A stretch of 64,000 nt of DNA from Hofstenia miamia. Its lineage: Eukaryota > Xenacoelomorpha > Acoela. Positions 34,079 to 44,910 of this stretch are shown here, one piece after another. The first letter of the stretch is position 1. Each line of letters begins with the position of its first letter. The stretch is from NCBI GenBank assembly GCA_004352715.1, contig SCFE01000002.1:2089766-2153765 (forward strand). The letters are read 5' to 3'. Under the pieces are notes generated by a model. That model did no database searches. It worked only from the letters and a program-made list of their open reading frames with translations, and was not told the origin of the DNA. A program made the translations under genes and the position numbers.

Positions 34079-34925
34079 GCCCAGATCATTGCTATGATGG
34101 AGCCAGTAATATGTTGGGAAAAGTTGAACTCCAAAGGTTACAGATGAAAGCACATTATATGCATTGCCATGTGCACTCTCTTTCACTATCTGTCAAGGAC
34201 ATGACCAAAAGAGTGAAAATTCAATGTGATACGATGGGTACATAGGTGAAATTATTATTTTGATAAAGTATTCACCTAAAAGAGAAAACCTGTTAGAAAA
34301 ATTCAAAGATCAAATTGACTTTGATTAGGAAATCGAAGACAAAGCAAAATCTTTATCTAAACTGTCTGAGACAAGATAGAAGATTCATGCCAAATGTTTT
34401 AAGAGAATCTTAGACAATTATGAGCATTTGATGTCAGTTTGGAAGTATTATCGTGAGAATGAGAAAATGGCGACCGAATTAAAATCAAGGATCATTGGAG
34501 TGAGCATCTTCTATGGCCTATATTTGCACACAGACTATTTATCAAAAACACTTCAAGCTTGAAAAGGTGTCTGCTTGTACCAGTAAAAACACTGCTGAAT
34601 TGAGGGTAACTGTTCCTAAAAGTTTAAGAAATGATGAATCACTTAATACATTGTTTATTGTGATATCCAATAATGCCAACTCCTTCAAGTTTGTTGAGAA
34701 ACCTGTCCTCCAAAAAAAGAAAAGCATCTAACTACACAATTTTGCAATAAATTGATAGGCATCAAAGCAAAGCACCAGCCTACCACCCAATAGCAGCTAA
34801 AGATCACCACTAAAAAAGTATATCTTAAGGCTATAGATTACATAACTTTGACAATTCATTACAGGTTCAATCTGCCAAGCTTTGAGGCTTGCAAAACATG
34901 GAATCAGTTTTTTTTAAATGCATTT
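34079..34925 (+). pseudogene. hAT transposase fragment (ZMYM / DUF4371-like type)
   Basis: The + strand reads DHCYDGASNMLGK, then HCHVHSLSLSVKDMTKRVK, then LIKYSPKRENLLEKFKDQID, ELKSRIIGVS and LSKTLQA in changing frames. This matches the catalytic core (CYDGASNM with its Asp; CxxHxLxLxVxD) of the hAT-like transposases often annotated as zinc-finger MYM or TTF-type proteins in invertebrates. Stops and frameshifts are frequent, so it is an old dead copy. The C-terminal VERxFS motif was not found here. Confidence 0.8.
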
Positions 34926-34933
34926 CGTCTAAG

Positions 34934-35115
34934 GCCAGGTGCACACATGAGGGAATGTTGCGCGAAAATCGATTTAATTGCTTTTGAGAGCGGCTACCCA
35001 GATGTGTGCGGTGTTTTGGGTAATTGTGTGCAACATCGATAATTAGGTTGCAGATAACTGATTCCTTCGGTCTTTTAATAGCGAGATACAACAGTTTCTT
35101 GATGTGTGCACGGTC
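34934..35115. mobile_element. small MITE-like inverted-repeat unit
   Basis: GGCCAGGTGCACACAT at the left faces ATGTGTGCACGGTC at the right, giving a short imperfect inverted terminal repeat around about 180 bases of less AT-rich DNA. Class unknown; target duplication not clear. Confidence 0.35.
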
Positions 35116-35461
35116 TTGGGAATGAATAATTTTTCTTAAATCATTTCAGAACGTTTAATATATATCTATGATGCAATATCAATGTAATGCAATATAGTAG
35201 AAGCTTAATAAGTGTACATTTTATTATAAATATGAAATTATATAAATAGTCAATTATATTTTACATTAGATTTAATTGAATTGTTTTTAACTAAAGAAGG
35301 TAAAAATTAATTTAATTGCAACTAACATATGCAAATGGTTTAGTGCTTATATACTTAAGAACAATATTAATAAGCGATAACTAGTTTGAAAATATTTGAA
35401 AGTTTCTCTATTATTTCTATTGTTCTGTAAAACAGCCAATGACCCCAGTCATTGATTTGCG
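35116..35461. other. intergenic, nothing recognised
   Basis: AT-rich. No feature seen. Confidence 0.4.
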
Positions 35462-36747
35462 ATGGATGCCACTAGTGTTTTATTGATAACGTGCAAAACA
35501 AAGAAATTATTTGGAATGTCAAATTAAAAGGGTATCGTAATCGACTATTACACCAAAATGCTTGGCAAGAAATATTCGAAGTGGCAGAAATACAAAAAAT
35601 TTTCATCGAGTAAGTTAAATTTATTTTGAATTATTTTAAATAGAATAAACTCAATCAACTATAGTTGAATGAACCTTAAAATTTGATTTAAAAATGCAAT
35701 TATATTATAAAATTATTTAACTTATATCAAAGCGCTTTGTAATTGTCTAACTATTTTTTTGCACATTCTTTCTCCAATTTAATATTTATAAACTCAAAAT
35801 TTAATGTTGATGCGATTTTTCAAAACTAAATTATATAATTATGCTTTTTCTGAATATTCTTTTAAATAAGTAATATTTATCTAGAAAACTTGAAGCAGAG
35901 TGGCATACACTTCGGTCAGAATTTGGGAGACAGCTAAAGACGAACACCTAGCAGATCTGGATTACATGAAGAGCCACCCTGGAAATATTTTGATAGCATA
36001 CGGTTTCTCAATAATGTTGGGCAACCTCGAAAAACTATAAACAATTTTATTATATAAAACGTAAAATTTATAGCTTTAAAATACAATTATATATCGACTG
36101 CATTATCATAAATATAATCACACAGTTTGTTTCTTATATTATTAAGCCATTCTTCTTTCGTTGGTTTGTAAGTTTTATATTTATTTAATTAGTAATTTAA
36201 TAATGCATTATATATATATATATATATATATATGCAATTTACTTAGCAAGAAAATACGGATGTTGAAATTGATGTGGAACAAGTAACTCCAAAATGCATA
36301 TGCAGATAATGTCTAGGTCAATTAACTCTGAGGATGAAAACTTGAATCGTAATGGATGCAGATAGTTCAAATCAATATTCATCTATTGGATAGCATTTAT
36401 CAGTCATTTTATTCTAAAAAATATGCAGATATAAATATTAAATATGGCTAAGTTGCACTGATGCCATGGTAGTACAAATGTGAGTTTAAATAATTATCTA
36501 AAAAATGTAAAACGTCTATAATTTCTTAGAAGTAGATTTCTAATTTTTACAATTATTATTTAGTTAATTCCACAAACTTCCTCATCACATTGCTACAAAA
36601 TTAAAAATATTTTGAATCCAGTTACTTATCAGCCACAACAGTTCCCGATGAATAATGAATTTGATCCAACCATTTTGAGCAATCCATATTTCATATTACC
36701 CTTGCATGTGCGTCCAAATCAACAATGGGACATTTTACTTATTTGAC
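35462..36747 (+). pseudogene. MADF-domain gene remnant with an intron
   Basis: From an ATG at 35462 the sequence reads MDATSVLL. After a one-base shift it gives EIIWNVKLKGYRNRLLHQ then NAWQEIF, the MADF (Myb/SANT-like) pattern LIxxV...LW....YxN...AWxxI. A donor at 35610 and an acceptor before 35885 join in frame to give KLEAEWHTLRSEFGRQLK, the second MADF helix. After another frameshift comes PPWKYFDSIRFLNNV, the closing MADF segment. Possible later exons are QENTDVEIDVEQVTPKC (from 36249) and PQQFPMNNEFDPTILSNPYF (from 36625). MADF proteins are DNA-binding regulators or partner proteins of PIF/Harbinger transposons. Two frameshifts argue for a pseudogene. Confidence 0.6.
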
Positions 36748-37159
36748 ATTTTCCAATGTATTTTTACAATAAATTTTTTAATTATGTATAGTACTTTGCT
36801 TGTTTACAACATTTAGTATGTTATGTATATGTAGTAATATTATTTTAACAAATGTTGTGCTAGAGCTTACTTCAAGATACTGAAAACATAAAATTTTTTG
36901 AAAGCGCGGCATGCTTCTTTATTGATACGACTGATTGTGTGTGAACCAATTTTAGATTGATTTTATAAATTTTTGCTGGTTGCAATTTTTCTTTCATCAC
37001 TAAAAAAATAAATTTAAAGAAATTCATGAACGCCTTTAACTTATACAAATTCATATACTAGCAATTTCAATAATTCAATTTGCATTCATACTAACCAAGT
37101 ATGGGTTCAGATATAAATTTCTTCAATAAAAGAAAAAAATCATTGCAATATTTATTAAG
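36748..37159. other. intergenic or start of copy A LTR, edge not found
   Basis: AT-rich. The LTR of copy A probably begins somewhere in or near this stretch. I could not place its 5' end. Confidence 0.35.
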
Positions 37160-37373
37160 AAAGGGTATAATGGCAGAAGGAGTTAGTTAATTATTTGTAG
37201 CATCAGTCAATCTACGAATCAGCTCAAAACTCTCAATAAGATAGAATAGTAGGAATGCCTGCTGATTTCTCACCAATGCCACATGGCAACCACCGCAGGA
37301 CTCCGAGTACACGTATTGTTTCATAATTAACTATACCGCTGTCAGTGGAAGCTCCGAATTAACCAACAAGAAG

Positions 37374-38861
37374 ATGTCTAACCCTATTAAGAAAAGATGG
37401 AATCTTTCTACGAAAGGACTGCAGGTGGAACTATCATTTCTGAATGTGCTGTTAAGAAGTCAGAAACCAAAAAGCCAGTCGGATCGCACCAGCATCTTAA
37501 GTTGTACGTAGTCAAGAATAACTCCTTCAGCGAATCGCATTCCTTGAAAATAAATTTACCAAACTTAGTGAAAAATTCGACCTCATGCAGATTGAAAACT
37601 CCAGGTAATTCGACCAAATCTACAAAGTAAACCAATCATGAGACAACTAATCTTTTAGGAAGCAAAAAATGCAGCATTACAAGAAGAAATAGAAGAAAAT
37701 AGAACACAGTTAACTAGTTTGCAATTGCAATTATGTCAGAACATAGCAACATTTAAGATCGCTAAAATATCTATCCAAATGTAAAAAATTTAGGACATCG
37801 TGTACATCAGTCACCTACTATTTGTAAAAATTATTTTTCTCACTCGACGCCTATTGCCATTGACAACACTTTACCGAAACGGGATCAGTCCCCGAATCCA
37901 GATTTTGATAATCCTATAGTTCAACAATTAAGTAACAAACTTGATTCAATTAATGATAAATTACAATATTTAGAAAATCCAATGCAAAACAAAAAAAACT
38001 TTTGCTCTAAACTACCCGGTATCAGCTATCAATGACAATCTTAAAATTAGAATGCCACCACGAAAATTCTCTGAAAAGGCTGACAGAAACTCATCAACTT
38101 TCAAAGCATGGTTCTTTTCATACAAACAAAATAGTACAACGTGCAGGCCAGAAACATGCACTTGCTCAATTTCCCAGCTTTCTCATTAGGAAAAGTTACA
38201 ATTACTATATCACACTAGATACCTCAATTAAGTCAGACTACAATTTACTCATTCAAAAATTTTACGATCGTTTCCATTCACTCACTGCATGCAATCAATA
38301 TAAGATACTTTTGAATAACACAAGTACAAGAAAGATGACGATATAGAAGAATATATCTTGCAAGTTGAACGACTCTATAGGCTCAGTAGAACATCAACAG
38401 AGTATTCTTCACATGATTTGTTCACTCACATCACGAATGGTATGCTATTATCAATTCAATACCCATTTGAACAAAAATGTGCTCCTGAAGATAAACTACC
38501 GACATTCATCAAGAAAGCTGTTGAGGCTAAACTTCAAATTGACAATTATTCCAAAATATCAAATCAAATTAAAATTGGCAACACTGCATCTTCTTTTACA
38601 TCTAAGGCAATGAAACTTTCTATAAAACTTTCATCTACAAATATCGATTCTAAAAGTAAACAAGAACAAACAAATTCCTATAAATCACCTAAGGTAAACA
38701 AAGTTTACTGCAAGAGGTGTGATGGACAAAAGGGGCATATTGATCCCAACTGCACTAAAACAATAGGCCTACACTTAATCACCAATCAAGGATGCTATTA
38801 CACAGATGATAGTGACATCTATGATTCCAACACAGAGGACAAAGACGATTTAAATGAATAA
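37374..38861 (+). pseudogene. gag of Ty3-like copy A
   Basis: The ATG at 37374 gives MSNPIKKRWNLSTKGLQVEL. Later frames show a coiled-coil-like stretch (ALQEEIEENRTQLTSLQLQL near 37680), a capsid-like segment that aligns with gag of copy C (VERLYRLSRT...YSSHDLFTHI versus VERLVTLSSRENQYSKYDLF), and a zinc-knuckle-like YCKRCDGQKGHIDPNC near 38706. That knuckle has five residues between the second Cys and the His, where the canonical CCHC has four. The last 167 codons (38358-38861) are open; earlier parts are frameshifted. Confidence 0.75.
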
Positions 38862-38869
38862 GAGCACCA

Positions 38870-39418
38870 AGTCTCAGCCGAGCATATCATATTCTAGTAA
38901 AAATATCTTTAAATAGAAACAACATACCTATTACTATTAATGGAGAAGTTGTCCAGGCAACTGTAGACACTGGTGAATCTGTTTCTATTATTTCGGATAG
39001 ATGTTCTAATTTAATTGGCATGACAAGAAATGATATTGAATCCCATAACCAACGTCTCATCAATACTTCCAGTGATTACCTTGATACTAAAGGGTTAATC
39101 AACTCATTAGATTTCACAATTGCTAACAATGAGTTCATGGATGACACGCTTATTGTTGACACAACAAACCACGCACTTCCTTATGATTTAATCCTCAGCA
39201 AGGATTTCCTAGAAAAATACAGTTGCATAATTAATTTTCAGGATAAAACACTAACTATTAATCCGAAGAACTCAAATATTACACCACATTTACAAGCTGT
39301 TAACCATCAATCCATTACGCTACATCCTATCAAAGCCACTAAAATCGAACCTTTTAGTTGGCGTCTTATCACGTTGGAGTTTAAGGCCCCAATTCACTCT
39401 GATAGCGTCATTGATTGA
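38870..39418 (+). pseudogene. aspartic protease of Ty3-like copy A
   Basis: A frame beginning just after the gag stop reads PITINGEVVQATVDTGESVS then IISDRCSNLIGM. ATVDTGES is the DTG/DSG catalytic motif of retroviral-type proteases. LILSKDFLEKYSCIINFQDK further on matches the I(L/I)GxDFL flap-side block. It lines up with the protease start in copy C (STIDTGAATLIITDNCATKL). It lies in a different frame from gag. The frame stops at 39416-39418, 48 bases before the inserted element's target duplication. Confidence 0.75.
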
Positions 39419-39471
39419 ATTCTAATGAAGTCGTAATTCTTGCTTCCTTATTAAAACCCGTGATAATCAAG

Positions 39472-40690
39472 AGTAGTTAAGGGGACCAGAAGGAGAGGAC
39501 ACTAACTCGGATTCTGATTGGTCGAGAGCTTATGACGTCACATGTCACGTGACAGACCGTGAATATTGCCGAGGGTGGTTGAACCGCTGAGTCATCTAAT
39601 TGATACTTGGCACTAAGTGCTTTTAAGATCTCACTAATTGATTTTTTTGACAGCTTACTAATGCATTTTAATTAGCACATTCGGACCTGCTTAAATGATT
39701 CACACCCAAATTTACTTTGTTTTATATAATGACTAATTTTTCCTAATATACATAACATTGCATTTTGTAAAATATACTTTGTTATAACACACATTACACT
39801 CACCTGTATACATAACACTGCATTTTGTAAAATANGTGAAGTGACTTGCGCTTTTCTTTAACTGGCGCAGGAGGAGGATGAATCGTTTCTTGTGTTAACG
39901 GATTATAACCATGCGAGGGTGGCGGAGTTGTACATAGATCATCAAACAGGGTACTCAGCGAACCGGATGTTAGCGTTTCAACAGACATTGCCAAAAGTGA
40001 GAGACGAAATTGTGTAGAAGAAGAATAATGATTTTATCCGAAGAAATGAAGTGAATATATAGATTGACCAGCCAATGGAAATACATTTGAATTTATGAAA
40101 AATAATTATTGGTTGAAAAACCATGATATGATAAACATGTTACAATGAATTTTGATAAATGCAGTTTTTGAAGAGTTTTTTCCGGGTTATACTGTACATT
40201 TTTCGAAATTATGAAAAATTTGATACGTATGGTTTGTCATTGCCTGCTGTGTTTTTACGTGTAATGGAAAATTAGTTTGTAATGTGTATGTATCCCATAA
40301 AGGATTGTAAAAATAAGCAGCAATGGAAAAATCACAAAATGCGATGTAATGTATACAGGTGGGTGTAATGTGTGTTATAACAAAGTATATTTTACAAAAT
40401 GCAATGTTATGTATATTAGGAAAAATTAGTCATTATATAAAACAAAGTAAATTTGGGTGTGAATCATTTAAGCAGGTCTGAATGTGCTAATTAAAATGCA
40501 TTAGTAAGCTGTCAAAAAAATCAATTAGTGAGATCTTAAAAGCACTTAGTGCCAAGTATCAATTAGATGACTCAGCGGTTCAACCGCCCTCAGCAATATT
40601 CACGGTCTGTCACGTGACATGTGACGTCATAAGCTCTCGACCAATCAGAATCCGAGTTAGTGTCCTCTCCTTCTGGTCCCCTTAACTACT
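39472..40690. mobile_element. 1.2-kb long-TIR element with 6-bp TSD (Polinton-like MITE)
   Basis: Inverted termini of about 360 bp start AGTAGTTAAGGGGACCAGAA at both ends (39472 and, inverted, 40690). They are bordered by ATCAAG at 39466-39471 and 40691-40696, an exact 6-bp target duplication. AG termini, 6-bp TSD and long TIRs are the known hallmarks of Polinton/Maverick elements. It carries only the first about 50 codons of an ORF on the minus strand, homologous to the ORF at 48040 in the large element. It interrupts the pol region of Ty3-like copy A. A single N lies at 39835. Confidence 0.75.
39838..39992 (-). pseudogene. truncated N-terminus of the long-armed element's first ORF
   Basis: The minus-strand frame starts MAMSVETLTSGSLSTLFDDL and continues HGYNPLTQETIHPPPAPVKE. 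It aligns with MSIETLT and YNPLTQEPIPPPTPIKE at 48040-48180. It ends at the inner edge of a TIR, so the rest was deleted. The 5' flank also matches, including a TATATATTC box on the minus strand at about 40053-40061. Function unknown. Confidence 0.65.
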
Positions 40691-40799
40691 ATCAAGTCAC
40701 CACCGCTAAAAGTCATAATTTAGTTACTGTCACACCCTCCAGTATAAATATTTTCCCATCACCAAAACCTGTATTATCATTGGAAATACCAGATAATAA

Positions 40800-41075
40800 G
40801 AACAAATGTCATGTGGCATCAGTGAGAAATCAGCATGCATTCCTAATATTCTATCTTATTGAGAGTTTTGAGCTGATGCGGGGATTGACCAATGCTACAA
40901 ATAATTAATTAACTTCTGGTGCTATTATACCTTTTCCTAATAAAAGTTAAAAGTAAACAAGAGATCATGTTAGGGAAGAGTGGCCATGCTCAGCTGACCC
41001 AATGCAGATAACCTTTTAGAAGAGTCACATAAGACTAGAGCCCTAATTAGATTAAGAGTAAAGAAGCCCAAACTT
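40800..41075 (-). repeat. inverted LTR fragment inside copy A
   Basis: 40800-40925 is the reverse complement of the copy A leader/LTR at about 37175-37300 (shared GCTCAAAACTCTCAATAAGA and GCTGATTTCTCAC). 40931-41075 is the reverse complement of 42748-42890 (shared TTACTTTTAACTTTTATTAG). So an LTR piece lies backwards between the protease and third-ORF parts of copy A, where RT and integrase are missing. Confidence 0.7.
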
Positions 41076-41649
41076 TTGTAAACATTTTACAGGAAGTTGG
41101 ATGAAAAACCAAATCATTATGTTACTGAAACCTCACTCTCAACTTGTGCTTGATGTGTAATGTACATCCTTGAAGCTACAAATTTCAGAAGAAAACGTAT
41201 CAAGGTTTTGCAAACACTTACCTTCCGATTGCCTATGGGAACACATAGTTCACAGACAAGTGAACTATCCTGTAACCACAGAGATTGCAGGGGTGGATAT
41301 AACACCCACGAATCACATATTACTAGAAGATTGCTTCACTACTGAAAATAACTATTGTATTCTGTTTCCCTTGATACACACTGCTGTTATTCAATCTTCA
41401 TGGACATCTAATAAATCTTAAGCAACGTCATTTAAATATTCCACTACCTGATCAAGATCAATATGTCAACAACATTGGTGACTTAATTAAAACAATCAGC
41501 TCCAACAAATACAAGCAGCCAAGTTGAAACTCATTAAAGAAGATGACAACACTCGACTCTACTGTGATGGTCACGTCCCACTAGAGCATGTATTTTGAAA
41601 TGGGAACACCTATCTCTGAACAAATTGATTATTTTAAATCAAGTTGGCC
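41076..41649 (+). other. degraded interior of copy A
   Basis: Short open frames (for example 41170-41421, KLQISEENVSRFCKHLP) do not clearly match copy B. This is likely diverged upstream third-ORF or pol sequence. Confidence 0.35.
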
Positions 41650-42200
41650 TCATTATGTGATCTAACTTAATTCAGGAAACCTTACAATATTACAATATCT
41701 CAAAGAAAAACGAAATTATTACAATGATGAGAGCAAACATCTTTGATCTGGAAGCAATGACCAAAGAAATTGTTTCTAGTAACATCTCAATATTTTTTGA
41801 TGAAATTAAGAATCATTCCAACTTACTGAGTCTAAATTCTTTTATCTCAATATGGCAATAATAGAGGACAACACTCACACTTCAGACATTGATGCAAAAC
41901 TCACAATGCTAATTGCTATTAAGGGAATTAGATTATATCTTAAGTTTTACTCTTTGTTTATAAGAAAACTTAACCTTTGTAATACTATTCTAATATCTGA
42001 TTGAATGGAAAACCCTTGATTTTACAACTTTGCCAAACGTGTAAGCACACAACTGGAAGTTCTCTGCTATGCAATATGCCTCACCAAATATTCTGATATT
42101 CTCTCATGGAAAAATCCTCAAGCCATAGCTTTAGTAAAAGATGCTCAGTCTCTCATTGAACCACAAAAGAGTTACTTTGGAAGACTAAATTCAATGTCCC
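41650..42200 (+). pseudogene. third-ORF remnant of copy A
   Basis: In scattered frames the segment gives SNISIFFDEIKNHSNLLSLN and then AKLTMLIAIKGIRLYLKFYS, LFIRKLN. Copy B has DNISSFYKDVANTHSLPKVF and AQMMLLIAIKGICLYEKYFE, FSRKMN in the same order and spacing. The match over two separate blocks in two diverged copies shows the third ORF is an old part of this retrotransposon family. Stops and shifts make it non-functional here. Confidence 0.7.
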
Positions 42201-42249
42201 ATTTGGAGAGTGGAGCAAGTGGCATAATGACATTTTTGCATGCTTGGAA

Positions 42250-42890
42250 CTTTCATTATTTCATTTAATTACAATTTCAATTTAATTATTACAAATTGTT
42301 TCCATTTGTAATTTGGCAAACTGAAAACAGTGCTATTTACATTTTAGTTTGAATTTCTGCTAATTTTGAAATGCTTTAAATTGAATCAAAAACCAATTTT
42401 GTTTACAGATACTGTTAAATTTTGTATATATATATATATATATATGTATATATTATTTCTGCTTTGATTTAGTCTCAGTAAATTCATTTTACTTTTATTT
42501 TCTCTTGTTTTGTTTTTTAATAAGTTATGTTTTTCTAATTTTCAACTGCATAGTTATAAGGCACCCAGATGTTGGCCATCAGCTGGTATATCCCTTAACT
42601 TAGGTTAGGTAAATTGCTAGGGTGTTCATACTGCTTGTCATTTATTATTAAAATTGTTATTAATGCTTTCACCTAAATGCACGAGGTAAGGAACACAGAG
42701 TGTAGGTTATTTTACTTATTACTTAGATTTAATACTTGCACCCAGAAGTTAGAGCTTCTTTACTCTTATTCTAATTAGGGCTCTAGTCTTGTGCCACTCT
42801 TCTAAAAGGTTATCTATATCAGGTCTGCTGAGTGTGGCCACTCTTCCCTATCATGATCTCCTGTTTACTTTTAACTTTTATTAGGAAAGG
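42250..42890 (+). repeat. 3' LTR portion of copy A, truncated by the large element
   Basis: Sequence from about 42748 to 42890 matches (inverted) the LTR fragment at 40931-41075. The inverted fragment continues past the point equivalent to 42890 with AGGTATAATAG, but here the sequence switches to the AGTAGTTAAGG terminus of the large element. The (TA)n near 42427 and the region before it have no other feature. The 5' limit of the LTR is uncertain. Confidence 0.6.
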
Positions 42891-42956
42891 AGTAGTTAAG
42901 GCCGAGTGAAGGAAATGACACTAACTCAGATTCTGATTGGCTGAGAGATCGTGACG

Positions 42957-42977
42957 TCACATGTCACGTGACAGACC
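42957..42977. promoter_or_regulatory. conserved CRE plus E-box near the element end
   Basis: TGACGTCACATGTCACGTGA-type sequence (CRE palindrome TGACGTCA followed by CACGTG) lies about 65 bases from the terminus. The same block occurs in both TIRs of the 1.2-kb element (39533-39552 and about 40609-40628), with a nearby GATTCTGATTGG (inverted CCAAT box). Its conservation in diverged ends suggests a terminal promoter or protein-binding site. Confidence 0.5.
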
Positions 42978-44910
42978 ATGAATATTAACGAAGATGATTT
43001 AATTAGTGACTCCTCTCTACTTGACAGCTACTAATGTATTTTTTTGACAACTGCTAATGGATTTGCAATACTTTTTTTAATTGATATTCATGGTGATTCA
43101 TTTACATGTTTGGGCCAATTTAATTTACACTGTTTTGATATAATGACTAATTTCATTGTTTGTTAATATACACGGCTATATCACACTCGCCTGCATACAT
43201 TACATTGCATTTTGTTAATATTACCTCATTATAACACATTGTTTTATTTTTCCATAATTTCGAAAAAAAGCTTATATGTGCAATGCTTATCTTGTTTTTG
43301 GGAATTTTTTTAAAAAGTTTTCACTTTGTTTTCAAAAACACACTATTTCATTTTACAAAAACAACATTTTCATTTCTAAACAAACAAAAATGTAATGACT
43401 AGTGTACGTGTTAAAAAACAAAACTAATTTTAAACTATTTCATTAATACACATGGAAAATATTAAATGTAGAAATTAAACAAAAAGAGATCACAATTCAA
43501 TGTAATAAAAAATGCATTGTCTAGTTTATGTGTTAAAAACAAAATTCATCAATTTCCAAAATATAAAAACCACATATTTAAGTGAGCATGGTAAAGCCCA
43601 CATTTTAAAAACAAGACAAAACACATGTATATTATACATGTTCCACTTATAATGATGGTAAATTACACTATTAAATTTGTCTATTGTATTAGTTTATCAT
43701 CGCCAATGTTGATGTGAGTTCATATATTGTCGTCAACCACCGTCTTCATTTCCCATGCATAGATAATTTTCACAGGTTGTACACATTTGGTGACTGATTA
43801 ATCTTTTATCAACTTTTCCATGTTGTTCACTTTTGTATTTGTTTATAGACTGATACACATGCATCTACTTTTCCATGTTTTTCACAGGTTATTCACTTTT
43901 GGTAATGGTTTATTCTTTTATTTACTTTTCATAGATTGTTTGTTTTTGTATGTGTTTATAGACTGATACACATTCATCTTCTTTTCCATGTTTTTTCACA
44001 CTTACTTGCTTTTTGTAATGTTATATGGCTGCATACACTGTACATGGATTTTCCGAATTTCACTGCTCTTATCAACTCACACACCATTGTTCAACTTCAT
44101 TTGATTCATAGGCATTGTTTATGTGATTGTATCCTCACACAGTATTTAACTCTTCCATTGTTTTGTATGACACAATTCCAACATAAGCACTTCATTTGGA
44201 TCTAAATGTAAAACTTGAAATGCGTGTAGTGAGATACATGTAAATTCAATAGCAAAACATTTACAATCAATTTGAGTTTTCTTAATTCCATATTCATAAT
44301 TTGCATTGTTAGTTAAAAAATCACTATGTCAATAATTCTAGTCAGTCAATTGTAGCAATTAAACAAAAGTGATTATAATATTCACATGCAAAAAATACTG
44401 AGCCATAGTATTTGAAAGGAAGAAAAATACAAGTAAAATTTTACAAGACATAGTCTATAAATTCACATTGTTAGTTAAAAATAAGAAAATAAACAAAATA
44501 ATTTTCTTCAGTCAGTTGCAGGTTAAACAAAAGCGATTAAAAACAATTTAAGTTTTAAAAATTCAACATTTGTAATTTAGTTTTAATCAAAAAATGTGTA
44601 CATGGGAAAAACAAAACCTAAATGTAAATAGATTCATAAACCAAAAACACATATAACCAGATAAACCAATTTGAAAATTCACTGTACACTGGGAAATGAA
44701 AATATTTCATTAGAGTTTAAGTAAATAAAATTGTGTAAAAATTAATTTATGTACCAAGTTCTTTTTGGAAATGGTTAACCAAGCTCACTCTAATATTTAA
44801 CTGAGTTCAAAACATCAAGTTGATCTTTTAACACAAGCCCATATCATTCATCTTACATTCTGAATTTAAATTCATTTTGATTCAACCACATGATGTGAAA
44901 ACTGTCTTAA

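Larger units (their letters stand above)
37160..42890 (+). mobile_element. Ty3/gypsy-like retrotransposon copy A, degraded and interrupted
   Basis: The order is LTR/leader sequence (about 37160-37373), gag, protease, an inserted 1.2-kb long-TIR element (39472-40690), an inverted LTR fragment, a third-ORF remnant (41650-42200), and a partial 3' LTR ending exactly at 42890 where the large element begins. RT, RNase H and integrase are absent. Gag and the third ORF resemble those of copies B and C, so all three belong to related lineages. Many stops and shifts make this the oldest of the three. Confidence 0.75.

Noticed and set aside
37397-37635. Overlapping 75-77 codon ORFs on both strands at the start of copy A
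   Set aside because: The frame from ATG 37374 fits the start of gag better. These are out-of-frame shadows.
43936-44205. 89-codon ORF present in both arms of the large element
   Set aside because: Open in both arms only because the arms are nearly identical DNA. Composition is Leu/His/Ile-rich as expected for a shadow frame, with no domain.
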